Part shown: positions 8,617 to 16,390 of the stretch, piece after piece | How positions within the stretch are numbered: the first letter of the stretch is position 1 | How the letters are laid out: each line of letters starts with the position of its first letter | Origin: Massilia horti | Lineage (GTDB): Bacteria; Pseudomonadota; Gammaproteobacteria; Burkholderiales; Burkholderiaceae_D | NCBI RefSeq assembly: GCF_004614195.1 | Contig: NZ_SPUM01000040.1 | Coordinates: forward strand, 1 to 38,021 | Reading direction: 5' to 3' | DNA: 38,021 bases | Notes under the pieces: model-generated | Database searches by the model: none | What the model was told of the DNA's origin: nothing | Seen by the model: only the letters and a program-made list of their open reading frames with translations | Program-made: the position numbers and the translations under genes

Positions 8617-9249
8617 ATGCCACTCACTCCGATCAAAGCCCTCGACAAGAAGGTCTACCTCGCCTCCAAAAGCCCACGCCGGCGCGAACTGCTGCGCCAG
8701 GTCGGCATCGACTTCGAACTGCTGATGCTGCGCAGCGACCCGGCGCGCGGCATCGACGTGCCCGAAGACGTGCTGCCGGGCGAAGACCCGCACGATTACG
8801 TCGCGCGCGTAGCCAGTGCCAAGGGGGCGTTCGCGTGGAAGGTGCTGCAGCAGCGCCGCCAGCAGCTGCGCCCGGTGCTGACCGCCGATACCACGGTCAC
8901 CATCGACGGCATCATCCTCGGCAAGCCGGCCGATGCCAAAGAGGCCGAGCAGATGCTCGCGCTCCTGTCGGGACGCACGCACCAGGTGCTCACTTCGGTG
9001 GCGGTGCACTGCACCGATTTCGCCCAGCAGATCACGCAGGTGTCGAACGTGCGCTTTGCCAAGCTGAGCGCGGGTGAGATCAAGGCTTACTGCGCAACGC
9101 CCGAGCCGTACGACAAGGCAGGCGGATACGGCATCCAGGGGCTGGCCGCGCTGTTTGTCGAACAGATCGAGGGCAGCCATTCGGGGATCATGGGATTGCC
9201 GCTGTTCGAAACGGCGCAGCTGCTGCGCAGGGCTGGGGTGCCGATTTAA
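8617..9249 (+). CDS. maf: Maf-family nucleoside triphosphate pyrophosphatase, YhdE type
   Basis: Maf proteins hydrolyse non-canonical or excess nucleoside triphosphates to monophosphates; the YhdE branch prefers dTTP and UTP. This one has 210 residues. YLASKSPRRRELLRQVG is the Maf signature with the Ser-x-x-Arg-Arg of the YhdE subgroup, TADTTVTIDGIILGKP holds the catalytic Asp region, LLSGRTHQVLTSVAV follows, and YDKAGGYGIQGLAALFV is the C-terminal signature. Position immediately before rng matches the maf-cafA order of E. coli and supports the YhdE rather than the YceF branch. The start is the ATG 2 bp after rlmH; a longer in-frame reading would overlap rlmH. Confidence 0.93.
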   Translation: MPLTPIKALDKKVYLASKSPRRRELLRQVGIDFELLMLRSDPARGIDVPEDVLPGEDPHDYVARVASAKGAFAWKVLQQRRQQLRPVLTADTTVTIDGIILGKPADAKEAEQMLALLSGRTHQVLTSVAVHCTDFAQQITQVSNVRFAKLSAGEIKAYCATPEPYDKAGGYGIQGLAALFVEQIEGSHSGIMGLPLFETAQLLRRAGVPI

Positions 9250-9256
9250 CCGCATC

Positions 9257-9285
9257 TGTAGGGTGCGCGGCTCGTCCGCCCTACA
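9257..9285. repeat. Small GTAGGG/CCCTAC hairpin repeat after maf
   Basis: TGTAGGG at 9257 and CCCTACA ending at 9285 enclose TGCGCGG-CTCGT-CCG, so the segment folds into one hairpin of about 10-11 pairs with one bulge or mismatch. It resembles a reduced version of the REP-like arms but lacks the GTGCGCAC pair. Lying 7 bp after the maf stop, it could act as a transcription terminator or mRNA 3'-end stabiliser, although no T-run follows. Confidence 0.5.
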
Positions 9286-9319
9286 GTACTGAACAAACGT
9301 CCGCGCCTACCGGAGCTCT

Positions 9320-9426
9320 CGTAGGGTGTGCACCCCGTGCGCACGCGGTACGTGTGCGTACCCGAGCCAACAATCTGCAACCGTACCGCGTGCGCACAGG
9401 TCCTCGGCGGCCCCGCGCCCCCTACG
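9320..9426. repeat. REPIN-like inverted repeat element 3, with 41-bp arm variant
   Basis: The left arm at 9320-9348 is a degenerate copy (CGTAGGGTGTGCACCCCGTG, then CGCACGCGG). The right arm at 9386-9426 starts CCGCGTGCGCACAGGT and then departs into CCTCGGCGGCCCCGCGCCCC before CTACG. That variant is identical over all 41 bp to the reverse complement of the arm at 30721-30761. The core is only 37 bp. The element occupies the maf-rng gap. Confidence 0.75.
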
Positions 9427-9468
9427 AAGGTCATCGTTGGGTGCGCACGCGCTTCCGTCGCCTCCACA

Positions 9469-9496
9469 TTGCACCCACGCCGTGTATGATTACACT
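9469..9496 (+). promoter_or_regulatory. Possible promoter of rng
   Basis: TTGCAC at 9469-9474 and TACACT at 9491-9496 are 16 bp apart, and TATGAT overlaps just upstream at 9485-9490. The expected start would fall about 20 bp before the rng ATG. The -35 match is only moderate, so this is tentative. Confidence 0.35.
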
Positions 9497-9522
9497 CTGA
9501 ACAATACTGCACGGCCGCCCCC

Positions 9523-10986
9523 ATGAACGAAGACATCCTCATCAACATCACCCCGCAAGAGACGCGCGTGGCGCTGATCCTGCAGGGCGCGGTGCAGGAA
9601 CTGCACATCGAACGCACGCTCACGCGTGGACTGGCCGGGAACGTCTACTCGGGCAAGGTCGTGCGCGTGCTGCCGGGGATGCAGTCGGCGTTCATCGACA
9701 TCGGCCTTGAGCGCGCCGCGTTCCTGCATGTGGCCGACATCTGGGAAGCTCGCAGCCACGATGGCTCCAGCTCGGTGACCACGCCCATCGAAAAGCTGCT
9801 GTTCGACGGCCAGGTGCTGACCGTCCAGGTCATCAAGGACCCGATCGGTACCAAGGGCGCGCGCCTGTCGACCCAGATTTCGATCGCCGGCCGCATGCTG
9901 GTCTATCTGCCCCAGGACAGCCACATCGGCATCTCGCAGAAGATCGAGAAGGAATCGGAACGCGAGCAGCTGCGCCAGCGCATGCAGGGCCTGCTGCCGC
10001 CGGACGAGAAAGGCGGCTACATCGTGCGCACGATGGCCGAGGAAGCGTCCGACGCCGACCTGTCGGCCGACATCGACTATTTGCGCAAGACCTGGAACGC
10101 GATCCTGCAGGGTGCGCGCACCAAGCCGCCGACCAGCCTGCTGTACCAGGACCTGAACCTGGCCCAGCGCGTGCTCCGCGATTTCGTGCACGACGAAACC
10201 GCCACCATCCAGGTCGACTCGCGCGAGAACCACGGCAAGCTGGTCGAGTTCGCGCAGGTCTACACGCCGAGCGTGCTGTCGCGCCTGCAGCATTACACGG
10301 GCGAGCGCCCGCTGTTCGACCTGTACGGCGTGGAGGAGGAAATCCAGCGGGCGCTGGGCCGCCGCGTGGACCTCAAGAGCGGCGGCTACCTGATCGTCGA
10401 CCAGACCGAGGCGATGACGACGATCGACGTGAACACGGGCGGCTTTGTCGGTGGCCGCAACTTCGCCGATACCATCTTCAAGACCAACCTCGAGGCGGCG
10501 CACGCGATCGCGCGCCAGCTCCGGTTGCGCAACCTGGGCGGCATCATCATCCTTGACTTCATCGACATGGAGAATGCCGAGCATCGCACTGCGGTGCTGG
10601 CCGAGCTGAAGAAGACGCTGGCGCGCGACCGCACCAAGGTGTCGGTCAGCGGCTTTTCGGCGCTGGGCCTGGTCGAGATGACGAGAAAGCGCACGCGCGA
10701 ATCGCTGGCGCACATCCTGTGCGAGCCCTGCCCCGCCTGCGGCGGCAAGGGACAGGTCAAGACCTCGCGCACGGTCTGCTACGAGATCCTGCGCGAACTG
10801 CTGCGCGAAGCCAAGCAGTTCAATCCGCGCGAGTTCCGCATCGTCGCCTCGCAGGAAGTGATCGACCTGTTCCTGGAAGAGGAGTCGCAGCACCTGGCGA
10901 TGCTGGGGGACTTCATCGGCAAGCGCATTTCGCTGCAAGTTGAAAAGGGTTATCCGCAGGAGCAGTACGACGTGATCCTGATGTGA
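9523..10986 (+). CDS. rng: Ribonuclease G
   Basis: RNase G is an endoribonuclease that matures the 5' end of 16S rRNA and degrades some mRNAs. The 487-residue product has the S1-type RNA-binding region near residues 35-120 (VYSGKVVRVLPGMQSAFIDIG) and the RNase E/G catalytic core. The metal-binding Asp302 in TTIDVNTGGFVGGRN and Asp345 in GGIIILDFIDM match D303 and D346 of RNase E. CEPC (Cys400 and Cys403) is the zinc-link of the dimer, followed by PACGGKG. There is no long C-terminal scaffold, so this is RNase G rather than RNase E. It follows maf as in E. coli (maf-cafA). Confidence 0.96.
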   Translation: MNEDILINITPQETRVALILQGAVQELHIERTLTRGLAGNVYSGKVVRVLPGMQSAFIDIGLERAAFLHVADIWEARSHDGSSSVTTPIEKLLFDGQVLTVQVIKDPIGTKGARLSTQISIAGRMLVYLPQDSHIGISQKIEKESEREQLRQRMQGLLPPDEKGGYIVRTMAEEASDADLSADIDYLRKTWNAILQGARTKPPTSLLYQDLNLAQRVLRDFVHDETATIQVDSRENHGKLVEFAQVYTPSVLSRLQHYTGERPLFDLYGVEEEIQRALGRRVDLKSGGYLIVDQTEAMTTIDVNTGGFVGGRNFADTIFKTNLEAAHAIARQLRLRNLGGIIILDFIDMENAEHRTAVLAELKKTLARDRTKVSVSGFSALGLVEMTRKRTRESLAHILCEPCPACGGKGQVKTSRTVCYEILRELLREAKQFNPREFRIVASQEVIDLFLEEESQHLAMLGDFIGKRISLQVEKGYPQEQYDVILM

Positions 10987-11037
10987 TGCGCCAGATCGTC
11001 GTTGGCGGGGCCGTTCTTGCAAAGTTAAGGATAACCT

Positions 11038-12162
11038 GTGGCACTACTCAACTTTTCGCAACCCTTAATTTCCGATGAAACCATCGCTGCGATGGCAGAT
11101 ACGATGCGTACCGGTTGGATCGCCAGCGGCCCGCGCGTACTGGAGTTTGAGCAAGCCCTGTCCGATACCTTTGGCGGCCGCCCGACACGCACCTTGACTT
11201 CGGCCACCGGCGCAATGGAGGTGGCCTTGCTCGCTTGTGACATTGGGCTAGGCGATGAGGTGATCACGTCGACCCAAAGCTTCTTTTCGACGATGAACAT
11301 GATCGTCAAGGTCGGGGCGCGGCCGGTCTTCGTCGACTGCGACTTGATCTCGCGCGCCATCGACCTTAACCAGGTAGAAGCCGCCATCACGTCGCGCACC
11401 AAAGCGATCGTGCCGACTCACTTCCCCGGTGCGTTAGGGGATATGGACGCGCTATATGCCCTGGCGCAACGCCACGGATTGCGCGTGATCGAGGACGCGG
11501 CATTGGTGCAGGGTTCGGAATGGAAAGGCCGCCCAATCGGCAGCTTCGGCGACATCGCGACATTCTCCTTCCATCCGAACAAGAACATGACGACCATCGA
11601 GGGTGGCGCGGTCGTTGTGCAGGACGAGGCAACCGCCCGCCGCATTGAAGTGCTTCGGTTCCATGGCATCGAGCGCCTTGAGGACGGCACCCGTGATGTG
11701 GTCGTTGCCAGCGGCAAGTACAACATGTCGGACGTGTCAGCCGCGATCGGACTTGCCCAGCTCAGGCAACTGCCGGCCTTCCTGGCGCAGCGACGCCAGT
11801 TGGCGGACCGCTACTTTGAGAAGTTCCCACAAATCGAAGGCGCGCTGCTTCCGCCGCGCGGCGTTGCGGGTCAGAGCTGGAACATGTTTTGCGTCTTGCT
11901 GCCGTTCGCAAGTCTGGGCATGACGCGTCAGGCCTTCCGGGCTGCGTTGCGCGAACGCGGCATCGCCACTGGACTGTCATACGAGCCGTCGCACTTGTCG
12001 ACGCTGGGGCGCAGCCTTGGCTATCGTGAACAACAATTCCCGAATGCCGAACGTATCGGCGAACAGACCGTGACCATTCCACTCCACTGCGGCATGACCA
12101 TCGAGGACGTGGACCGCGTTTGCGATGCGATCGGCGAAGTGATTGGATCAAAAAAGCACTGA
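11038..12162 (+). CDS. DegT/DnrJ/EryC1/StrS-family aminotransferase
   Basis: This is a PLP-dependent aminotransferase of 374 residues of the sugar-aminotransferase (DegT) family, which usually transfers an amino group to a keto-sugar nucleotide for O-antigen or antibiotic sugars. ATGAMEVALLACDIGLGDEV is the PLP-phosphate region, IEDAALVQG the cofactor Asp region, and FSFHPNKNMTTIEGG places the Schiff-base lysine at Lys182. The start is a GTG with AAGGA 6 bp upstream. Base composition is clearly lower in GC, with more A/T-ending codons than its neighbours (for example ACTACTCAACTTTTCGCAAC at the 5' end). No sugar-pathway partner is adjacent, so it looks like an acquired orphan. The exact substrate is unknown. 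Confidence 0.85.
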   Translation: MALLNFSQPLISDETIAAMADTMRTGWIASGPRVLEFEQALSDTFGGRPTRTLTSATGAMEVALLACDIGLGDEVITSTQSFFSTMNMIVKVGARPVFVDCDLISRAIDLNQVEAAITSRTKAIVPTHFPGALGDMDALYALAQRHGLRVIEDAALVQGSEWKGRPIGSFGDIATFSFHPNKNMTTIEGGAVVVQDEATARRIEVLRFHGIERLEDGTRDVVVASGKYNMSDVSAAIGLAQLRQLPAFLAQRRQLADRYFEKFPQIEGALLPPRGVAGQSWNMFCVLLPFASLGMTRQAFRAALRERGIATGLSYEPSHLSTLGRSLGYREQQFPNAERIGEQTVTIPLHCGMTIEDVDRVCDAIGEVIGSKKH

Positions 12163-12226
12163 TACGCGCTGCCGCCGGCGTGAACGCTTCCTCGCGCAAA
12201 TCGCAGACTTGCCAACGCTGAGCGCG

Positions 12227-12967
12227 TCAGCGGCGCGTCCACCCCTGCGCGCGCACCGCGCGCTCACGTTCGGCGTCGAGCGTGCGGCCCGCGATGCGCT
12301 GGTCAATGGCATCAAGCACCGCCGCCGGCATCGCGCTGCCGGCCTGGCGGTAAGCCCCGCCCTGTTCCGCGTCGCCCTCAGCCAGTACCGGAACGCGCCA
12401 CTGGCCGCCGCTGCGGCAGGCCAGCCCGCCGGCTGAACCGATCGTGAAGCTGCGGCAGTAGCTGCCGTCCTTCGCCTCGAAGCTCACGCCAAGCTTCACA
12501 TCGGCGTCCTGTCCTTGCTCGCTTGCGAGCTGCCGGGACAGCGCCTGCGCCAGGGCACCCTGCGCCACCAGTTCCCCGCCCACCTGCGCGAGCGGCGCGG
12601 ACGATGCGTCCACGTGCATGCCCTGCCAGCCCAACGCCCCCACCAAAATGCCGACAGCAAGCGAGGCAGCCATGCCGCCCCACTGCGGCCACGACCATCT
12701 CGCAGGCAGCGTGCGGGCGCCGGCGGCTTGCAGCGCATCGACGCGAACATGGCCGCTCGAAACGGCGCGCGGCTGCAAGCGCTCCGGCACCGGTTCGTCG
12801 AGCACGCCGGCAAAGGCCGCGAACACGTCGGCACGCAGCGCGCGGTGGCGCTCCACCGCCGCGGCCACCCCGGGGTCGGCGCGCATGGCCTGCTCGACCT
12901 CGGCGCGCTGCGCAGGATCGAGCTCGCCGTCGGCGTAAGCCATCAAAATTTCGTCGGTAATGTTCAT
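12227..12967 (-). CDS. Anti-sigma factor, transmembrane, partner of the ECF sigma factor
   Basis: The product has 246 residues. The cytoplasmic N-terminus (MNITDEILMAYADGELDPAQ, then RAEVEQAMRADPGVAAAVERH) has the typical anti-sigma start, with a YxDGEL motif, but lacks the HxxxCxxC zinc site of ZAS-type factors. One membrane helix lies at about 97-117, and the rest should be periplasmic with two Cys (171 and 184) that could form a disulphide. Its ATG overlaps the stop of the sigma gene by 4 bp, the normal arrangement for a sigma/anti-sigma pair. By analogy it holds the sigma factor at the membrane until an envelope signal releases it; the signal is not known. Confidence 0.82.
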   Translation of the reverse strand: MNITDEILMAYADGELDPAQRAEVEQAMRADPGVAAAVERHRALRADVFAAFAGVLDEPVPERLQPRAVSSGHVRVDALQAAGARTLPARWSWPQWGGMAASLAVGILVGALGWQGMHVDASSAPLAQVGGELVAQGALAQALSRQLASEQGQDADVKLGVSFEAKDGSYCRSFTIGSAGGLACRSGGQWRVPVLAEGDAEQGGAYRQAGSAMPAAVLDAIDQRIAGRTLDAERERAVRAQGWTRR

Positions 12968-13461
12968 CCCTTCATCCTCGCCCGGTCGGACAGCAGTTCC
13001 TGCAGGGCTTCGCGCGCACGCGCCAGCCTGCTGGTGAGCGTCCCCATTGGAATTTCCAGCACCTCGGCCGCGTCCTTGTAGGGCAGCCCGTCGACCAGCA
13101 CCAGGCCGATGACCATGCGGTGATCCTCGGACAGCAGGCTGATCGCCTTCTCGATCGCCATGCGCCGCTGGTGCGCTTCGGCGGCGTCGTCACCCACGTG
13201 TTCGCCCTCCTCTTCCGGCGCGAACAGCTCGGCGCGGCGGGCGCGCGAACGCACTTCGTCGATCCAGGCGTTCTTCACGATCCGGAACATCCAGCTGTCC
13301 AGGCGCGTTCCCGGCTCCCACTGCTCGGCGCGAGTGAGCGCGCGCTCAACCGCGACCTGCACCAGGTCGTCGGCGTCTTCACGATGAAAGGTGATCGAAC
13401 GTGCAAAGCGGCGCAAGCGCGGCAGCAGCGCGGCGATGTCGTTTTCCAGCACGATGCTCAT
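12964..13461 (-). CDS. RNA polymerase ECF sigma factor
   Basis: This is an extracytoplasmic-function sigma factor of 165 residues with only regions 2 and 4. Region 2 includes ARSITFHREDADDLVQVAVE and the DNA-melting segment WMFRIVKNAWIDEVRSRARR. Region 4 includes LLSEDHRMVIGLVLVDGLPY and the helix-turn-helix EVLEIPMGTLTSRLARAREA. I chose the ATG giving MSIVLEND; an in-frame GTG at 13482 would add seven residues, and neither has a clear ribosome-binding site. It is followed by its anti-sigma partner (ATGA overlap) and is divergent from a secreted protease gene, so protease and downstream gene are candidate targets (inference). Confidence 0.93.
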   Translation of the reverse strand: MSIVLENDIAALLPRLRRFARSITFHREDADDLVQVAVERALTRAEQWEPGTRLDSWMFRIVKNAWIDEVRSRARRAELFAPEEEGEHVGDDAAEAHQRRMAIEKAISLLSEDHRMVIGLVLVDGLPYKDAAEVLEIPMGTLTSRLARAREALQELLSDRARMKG

Positions 13462-13554
13462 GGTCTTGTAGGGAAAACGCACGAACCGGGGATTTTCTTC
13501 CCTGTCCCGTTCGTTTTATTGTGACGATAAACTCGCGCATATTAACATTGGCCT

Positions 13555-14847
13555 ATGAAAAGAATTTTCCTTTTGCTGGCCGGGCTTGTGGCCGCAGGCA
13601 GCGCTTGCGCCCAGTTGCGCCTGCCGTCGCTGACCCTGCCGTCCGGCCTGGTGGGGCTGGACAGCTTGCGGCGGCCGGCGCAGCAGTTGGTGGAGAGCGC
13701 CGGCCTGCCCGACCTGCGCGCGCTGCGGCAGGATCAGGTCGGCCAACTGCTGCGCCGTCATCCCGGCGTGCTGGAAGCCGATCCGCACGGCGAACCGGCG
13801 CTGCGCGGCGAGATCCTGGCGTTCAATCCGACGCCGGCCGCGCTCGACGCAGCGCGCGCGGCCGGCCTGCGCGTGGCGCGCGAAGAGCGCCTCGAGGAAC
13901 TCGACCAGACCCTGGTCGTGCTGCGCGTGCCGGACGGCGCGGCCACCGCGCAGATGCTGGAACGCTTGCGCGCGCTCGATCCCGACGGCCAATACGATTT
14001 CAATCACATTTACACAGGCAGCGGCGCAGCCTGGGCGCCGGCACCCGCGCCGGCGCAAGAGGAGCGCACAGCGCAAGCCCCTGGCGCGCCCAGGGTCGGC
14101 CTTGTCGACAGCGGCGTGGACCGTGCGCACCGCGCCCTGCGCGGGTCCGGTATCCAGGCCTGGGGCTGCGCCGGCACGGCGCACCCCAGCGCCCACGGCA
14201 CGGCGGTCGCCGCATTGATGGTAGGCCGCGATGGGCGCTTTCGCGGCGCGGCGCCGGGCGCGCAACTGTATGCGGCCGACATCTATTGCGGCGACGACCC
14301 GGCTGGCGGTTCGGCCGAAAGAATCGCTGCGGCGCTGGGATGGCTGGCGCGCGAACAGGTCGGCGTGATCAACCTGAGCCTGGTCGGGCCGCCGAACAAG
14401 GCGCTCGAGGGCGTGGTCGCGGCGATGGTCAAGCGCGGACACCTGCTGGTCGCCGCAGTCGGCAACGACGGACCGGCAGCGCCCCCGCTGTACCCGGCCA
14501 GCTATCCCGGAGTGGTGGGCGTGACCGCGGTGGGCCGCAACGGCGAGCCGCTGCCGGAAGCGGCGCGCGGGCCGCAAGTGCTGTTCGCAGCGCCCGGCAA
14601 CAACATGGTCAGCGCGGCGCCTGGCGATCCGCCCTATCGGCCGGTGCGCGGCACGTCGTTCGCGGCGCCGATCGTGGCGGGCCTGCTGGCACCCAGGCTG
14701 GCGCACCCCGACCGCGCCCGTGCGCGCGAGGCCATCGACGCGCTTGCCCGCCAGACCAGCGGCGTGGACGGCGGCACGATCAGCAACAGCCTCGGCTATG
14801 GGATCGTGGGCGCCGAACTGCGCACCGATCCTGCCTGGCTGCGCTGA
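13555..14847 (+). CDS. Secreted S8 (subtilisin-like) serine protease
   Basis: The 430-residue product has a Sec signal peptide (MKRIFLLLAGLVAAGSACA, predicted cleavage before Gln20). An N-terminal region of about 155 residues, which may act as a prodomain, is followed by a Pro/Ala linker and a peptidase S8 domain. The catalytic triad is visible: Asp185 in VGLVDSGVD, His214 in PSAHGTAVAAL and Ser368 in RGTSFAAPIVAGLLA, with the oxyanion Asn304 in AAVGNDGPAAPP. It is therefore probably active and exported to the periplasm or outside. It starts 93 bp from the divergent ECF sigma gene, and the pairing suggests that the sigma factor controls it or that it feeds the signalling chain; both are inference. 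Confidence 0.9.
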   Translation: MKRIFLLLAGLVAAGSACAQLRLPSLTLPSGLVGLDSLRRPAQQLVESAGLPDLRALRQDQVGQLLRRHPGVLEADPHGEPALRGEILAFNPTPAALDAARAAGLRVAREERLEELDQTLVVLRVPDGAATAQMLERLRALDPDGQYDFNHIYTGSGAAWAPAPAPAQEERTAQAPGAPRVGLVDSGVDRAHRALRGSGIQAWGCAGTAHPSAHGTAVAALMVGRDGRFRGAAPGAQLYAADIYCGDDPAGGSAERIAAALGWLAREQVGVINLSLVGPPNKALEGVVAAMVKRGHLLVAAVGNDGPAAPPLYPASYPGVVGVTAVGRNGEPLPEAARGPQVLFAAPGNNMVSAAPGDPPYRPVRGTSFAAPIVAGLLAPRLAHPDRARAREAIDALARQTSGVDGGTISNSLGYGIVGAELRTDPAWLR

Positions 14848-14881
14848 TTTTCGAAAAGAAATAAAAAATTTTCGCCATGAT

Positions 14882-14907
14882 GGAATAAATGGCTGAGCTG
14901 CGTCGTT
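14882..14907 (+). promoter_or_regulatory. Candidate ECF-type promoter of the Ala/Gly/Ser-rich protein gene
   Basis: GGAATAA at 14882-14888 and CGTCGTT at 14901-14907 resemble the GGAA(T/C) and CGTC elements of ECF promoters. Between GGAAT and CGTC there are 14 bp, about two fewer than the common 16. A start would lie about 45 bp before the next ATG. The ECF sigma gene at 12964-13461 is the obvious candidate reader, which is inference. Confidence 0.45.
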
Positions 14908-14958
14908 CTCCTATCAACGGCGGCGGATTGTCCGCGCCCAACATCCAAGGAGAACAGC

Positions 14959-16173
14959 ATGAACACGAAACTCATCGTCCAGATCGCTCTCATCTTTTCG
15001 TGCGGCGCGGCCGCGACGGCCCACGCCCAGCTGCTCGGCGGGCGCGGCCTCGGCGGTTCGGTCGGCGGTATGATGGGTGGCATGGGCCAGCTCGGCGGCA
15101 TGGGGCCGATGGTGACGCGGGACTCGTCGCTGGGCGCCATGCGCGCCGAACGGGCTGCGCAACTTCCCAAGAGCGCCTCGGCTGAGGGCAGCGCGTCCGG
15201 CCAAGGCAGCGGCAGCATCAGCCTCTCCGGCGCGCGGCCCGCAGTGCCGCTGCCCACTGCCTCATCCGTGACCGGCTCCGCAACCGCAGCTGCGGGCGGC
15301 GCAAGCGATGCGGGCAAGATGGCGGCCGCGGATGCGTTGCAGGGTCCGCAAGGCAAGGCTAGCGCAGGCGCGGCAGCGCTGAACAACGCGGCGTCGCGCG
15401 GCGCGATGGATATTCAGGGCGGAAGCTCTTCGGCGCTTGCAGCCGGGGCTAATGCCGGCCATGTGGCCGCCGCAACTGCAAGCACCGCTGCGGCCGATGC
15501 GCAAGGCAGCGCCGCGAGCGCGGGCGGCATCGCCGGCCAGGCGACAGCCAGCGCCAGCAATGCAAGCGATACGCAGGCTGGCGGGGCTTCCGGCGGCGTG
15601 GCGCCGGCAACGCCGCAGATGCCCAATGCACGTGGCGCGGCGCAGGGCCTCGTGGCAAATCACGGCGCGGCGCCGCAGCTGTCCATGCCGACCGCTCCTG
15701 GCAGCGCCGCCCCGAGCGCAAAAGACTCGGAACATGCCAACCGCAGCCTGAACCTCGGCGGCGCGCTGTCCGGCGCACATTCGAACGCGATCGCTAGCAC
15801 TGGCAAGTCAGCGACCACGGGTGATACTACTTCTGGCAGCAGCACCAATCGCACGCACGGCGCGCACGCTAGTGGAAGCGCGCAAGGCAAAGGTGGCGCG
15901 TCGATGGGCGGCAGTGTGAACAACGGACGTGGCCTCGGCGTCGCGAGTGCCGCCGGCGAGATCGGGTCGCCGGTCCGCGAAGGCGCTCAAACTCAGGCCG
16001 CCAGCACCCGTTCGTACGCCGCGTCCAGCACTGCAAACGCAAAGCACACGTCGCGCTCGGCCGGGCACGGTGCCCGACGTGCAGCTGCATCGGCATCCGA
16101 TACCAAGGTGTCGGGTTCCGCGAAAGCCAGTGCGAGCGGATCGGCCAGCGGGGCGGCTGGTTCGGGCAACTAA
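14959..16173 (+). CDS. Exported low-complexity Ala/Gly/Ser-rich protein, unknown function
   Basis: I do not recognise a family. The 404-residue product starts with a signal peptide (MNTKLIVQIALIFSCGAAAT, cleavage likely after AHA at residue 23). A Gly/Met-rich segment (GGMMGGMGQLGGMGPM) follows, and then about 330 residues are dominated by Ala, Gly, Ser and Thr with scattered His, Asn, Gln and Lys and almost no bulky hydrophobics. No folded domain is apparent; it looks disordered and possibly surface-attached or matrix-like. AAGGAG with 6 bp spacing gives a strong ribosome-binding site, arguing that the frame is real. It follows the S8 protease and has its own ECF-like promoter. The antisense frames here are also open, as expected for such composition. 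Confidence 0.75.
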   Translation: MNTKLIVQIALIFSCGAAATAHAQLLGGRGLGGSVGGMMGGMGQLGGMGPMVTRDSSLGAMRAERAAQLPKSASAEGSASGQGSGSISLSGARPAVPLPTASSVTGSATAAAGGASDAGKMAAADALQGPQGKASAGAAALNNAASRGAMDIQGGSSSALAAGANAGHVAAATASTAAADAQGSAASAGGIAGQATASASNASDTQAGGASGGVAPATPQMPNARGAAQGLVANHGAAPQLSMPTAPGSAAPSAKDSEHANRSLNLGGALSGAHSNAIASTGKSATTGDTTSGSSTNRTHGAHASGSAQGKGGASMGGSVNNGRGLGVASAAGEIGSPVREGAQTQAASTRSYAASSTANAKHTSRSAGHGARRAAASASDTKVSGSAKASASGSASGAAGSGN

Positions 16174-16191
16174 GCTAAGCAACCACGAGGG

Positions 16192-16210
16192 CGATACCAT
16201 TTGGGTATCG
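16192..16210. promoter_or_regulatory. Short inverted repeat, CGATACC-5-GGTATCG
   Basis: A perfect 7-bp inverted repeat with a 5-nt ATTTG loop lies 18 bp after the stop of the low-complexity protein gene, and a further CGATAC half follows at 16214. There is no T-run, so it is either a weak terminator or an operator. I cannot decide between these. Confidence 0.35.
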
Positions 16211-16261
16211 ACCCGATACTTACTTGGTCTTGGACGGATGAGGCCAACGCGAATATGGTTG

Positions 16262-16287
16262 GAAATCTGAGCAGATCGCCAGATTTC
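16262..16287. promoter_or_regulatory. Candidate operator: 8-bp inverted repeat upstream of symporter gene
   Basis: GAAATCTG (16262-16269) and CAGATTTC (16280-16287) form a perfect 8-bp inverted repeat with a 10-bp spacer. A possible promoter just upstream (TTGGAC at 16230, TATGGT at 16254, 18 bp apart) would start transcription near 16266, inside the left half. This geometry suits a repressor site for a dimeric helix-turn-helix protein. No regulator gene is adjacent. Confidence 0.4.
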
Positions 16288-16390
16288 GTAACACATTCCT
16301 GGTTATGACTTACCCGTCCGGCCAGCCATGCACGGACCCGGTCTTCTGCCAGCACGACAAGTACTAACAAGGCAGGACAGAGGAGAAGCA

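Noticed and set aside
9490..11022. 510-residue frame antisense to rng
   Set aside because: Mirror frame of a GC-biased gene; Arg/His/Gln-rich with no domain, while the sense strand has a complete RNase G with catalytic residues.
12227..12967. Zinc-binding (ZAS) anti-sigma domain
   Set aside because: The HxxxCxxC ligands are absent from the N-terminal region; the only Cys residues are in the periplasmic part.
13516..14706. 396-residue frame antisense to the S8 protease
   Set aside because: Low-order Arg/Ala/His composition and no ribosome-binding site; the sense frame has an intact triad and signal peptide.
14796..15386. 196-residue minus-strand frame over the low-complexity gene
   Set aside because: Ala/Pro-rich by reflection of Ala/Gly/Ser codons; no ribosome-binding site, whereas the plus-strand frame has AAGGAG and a signal peptide.
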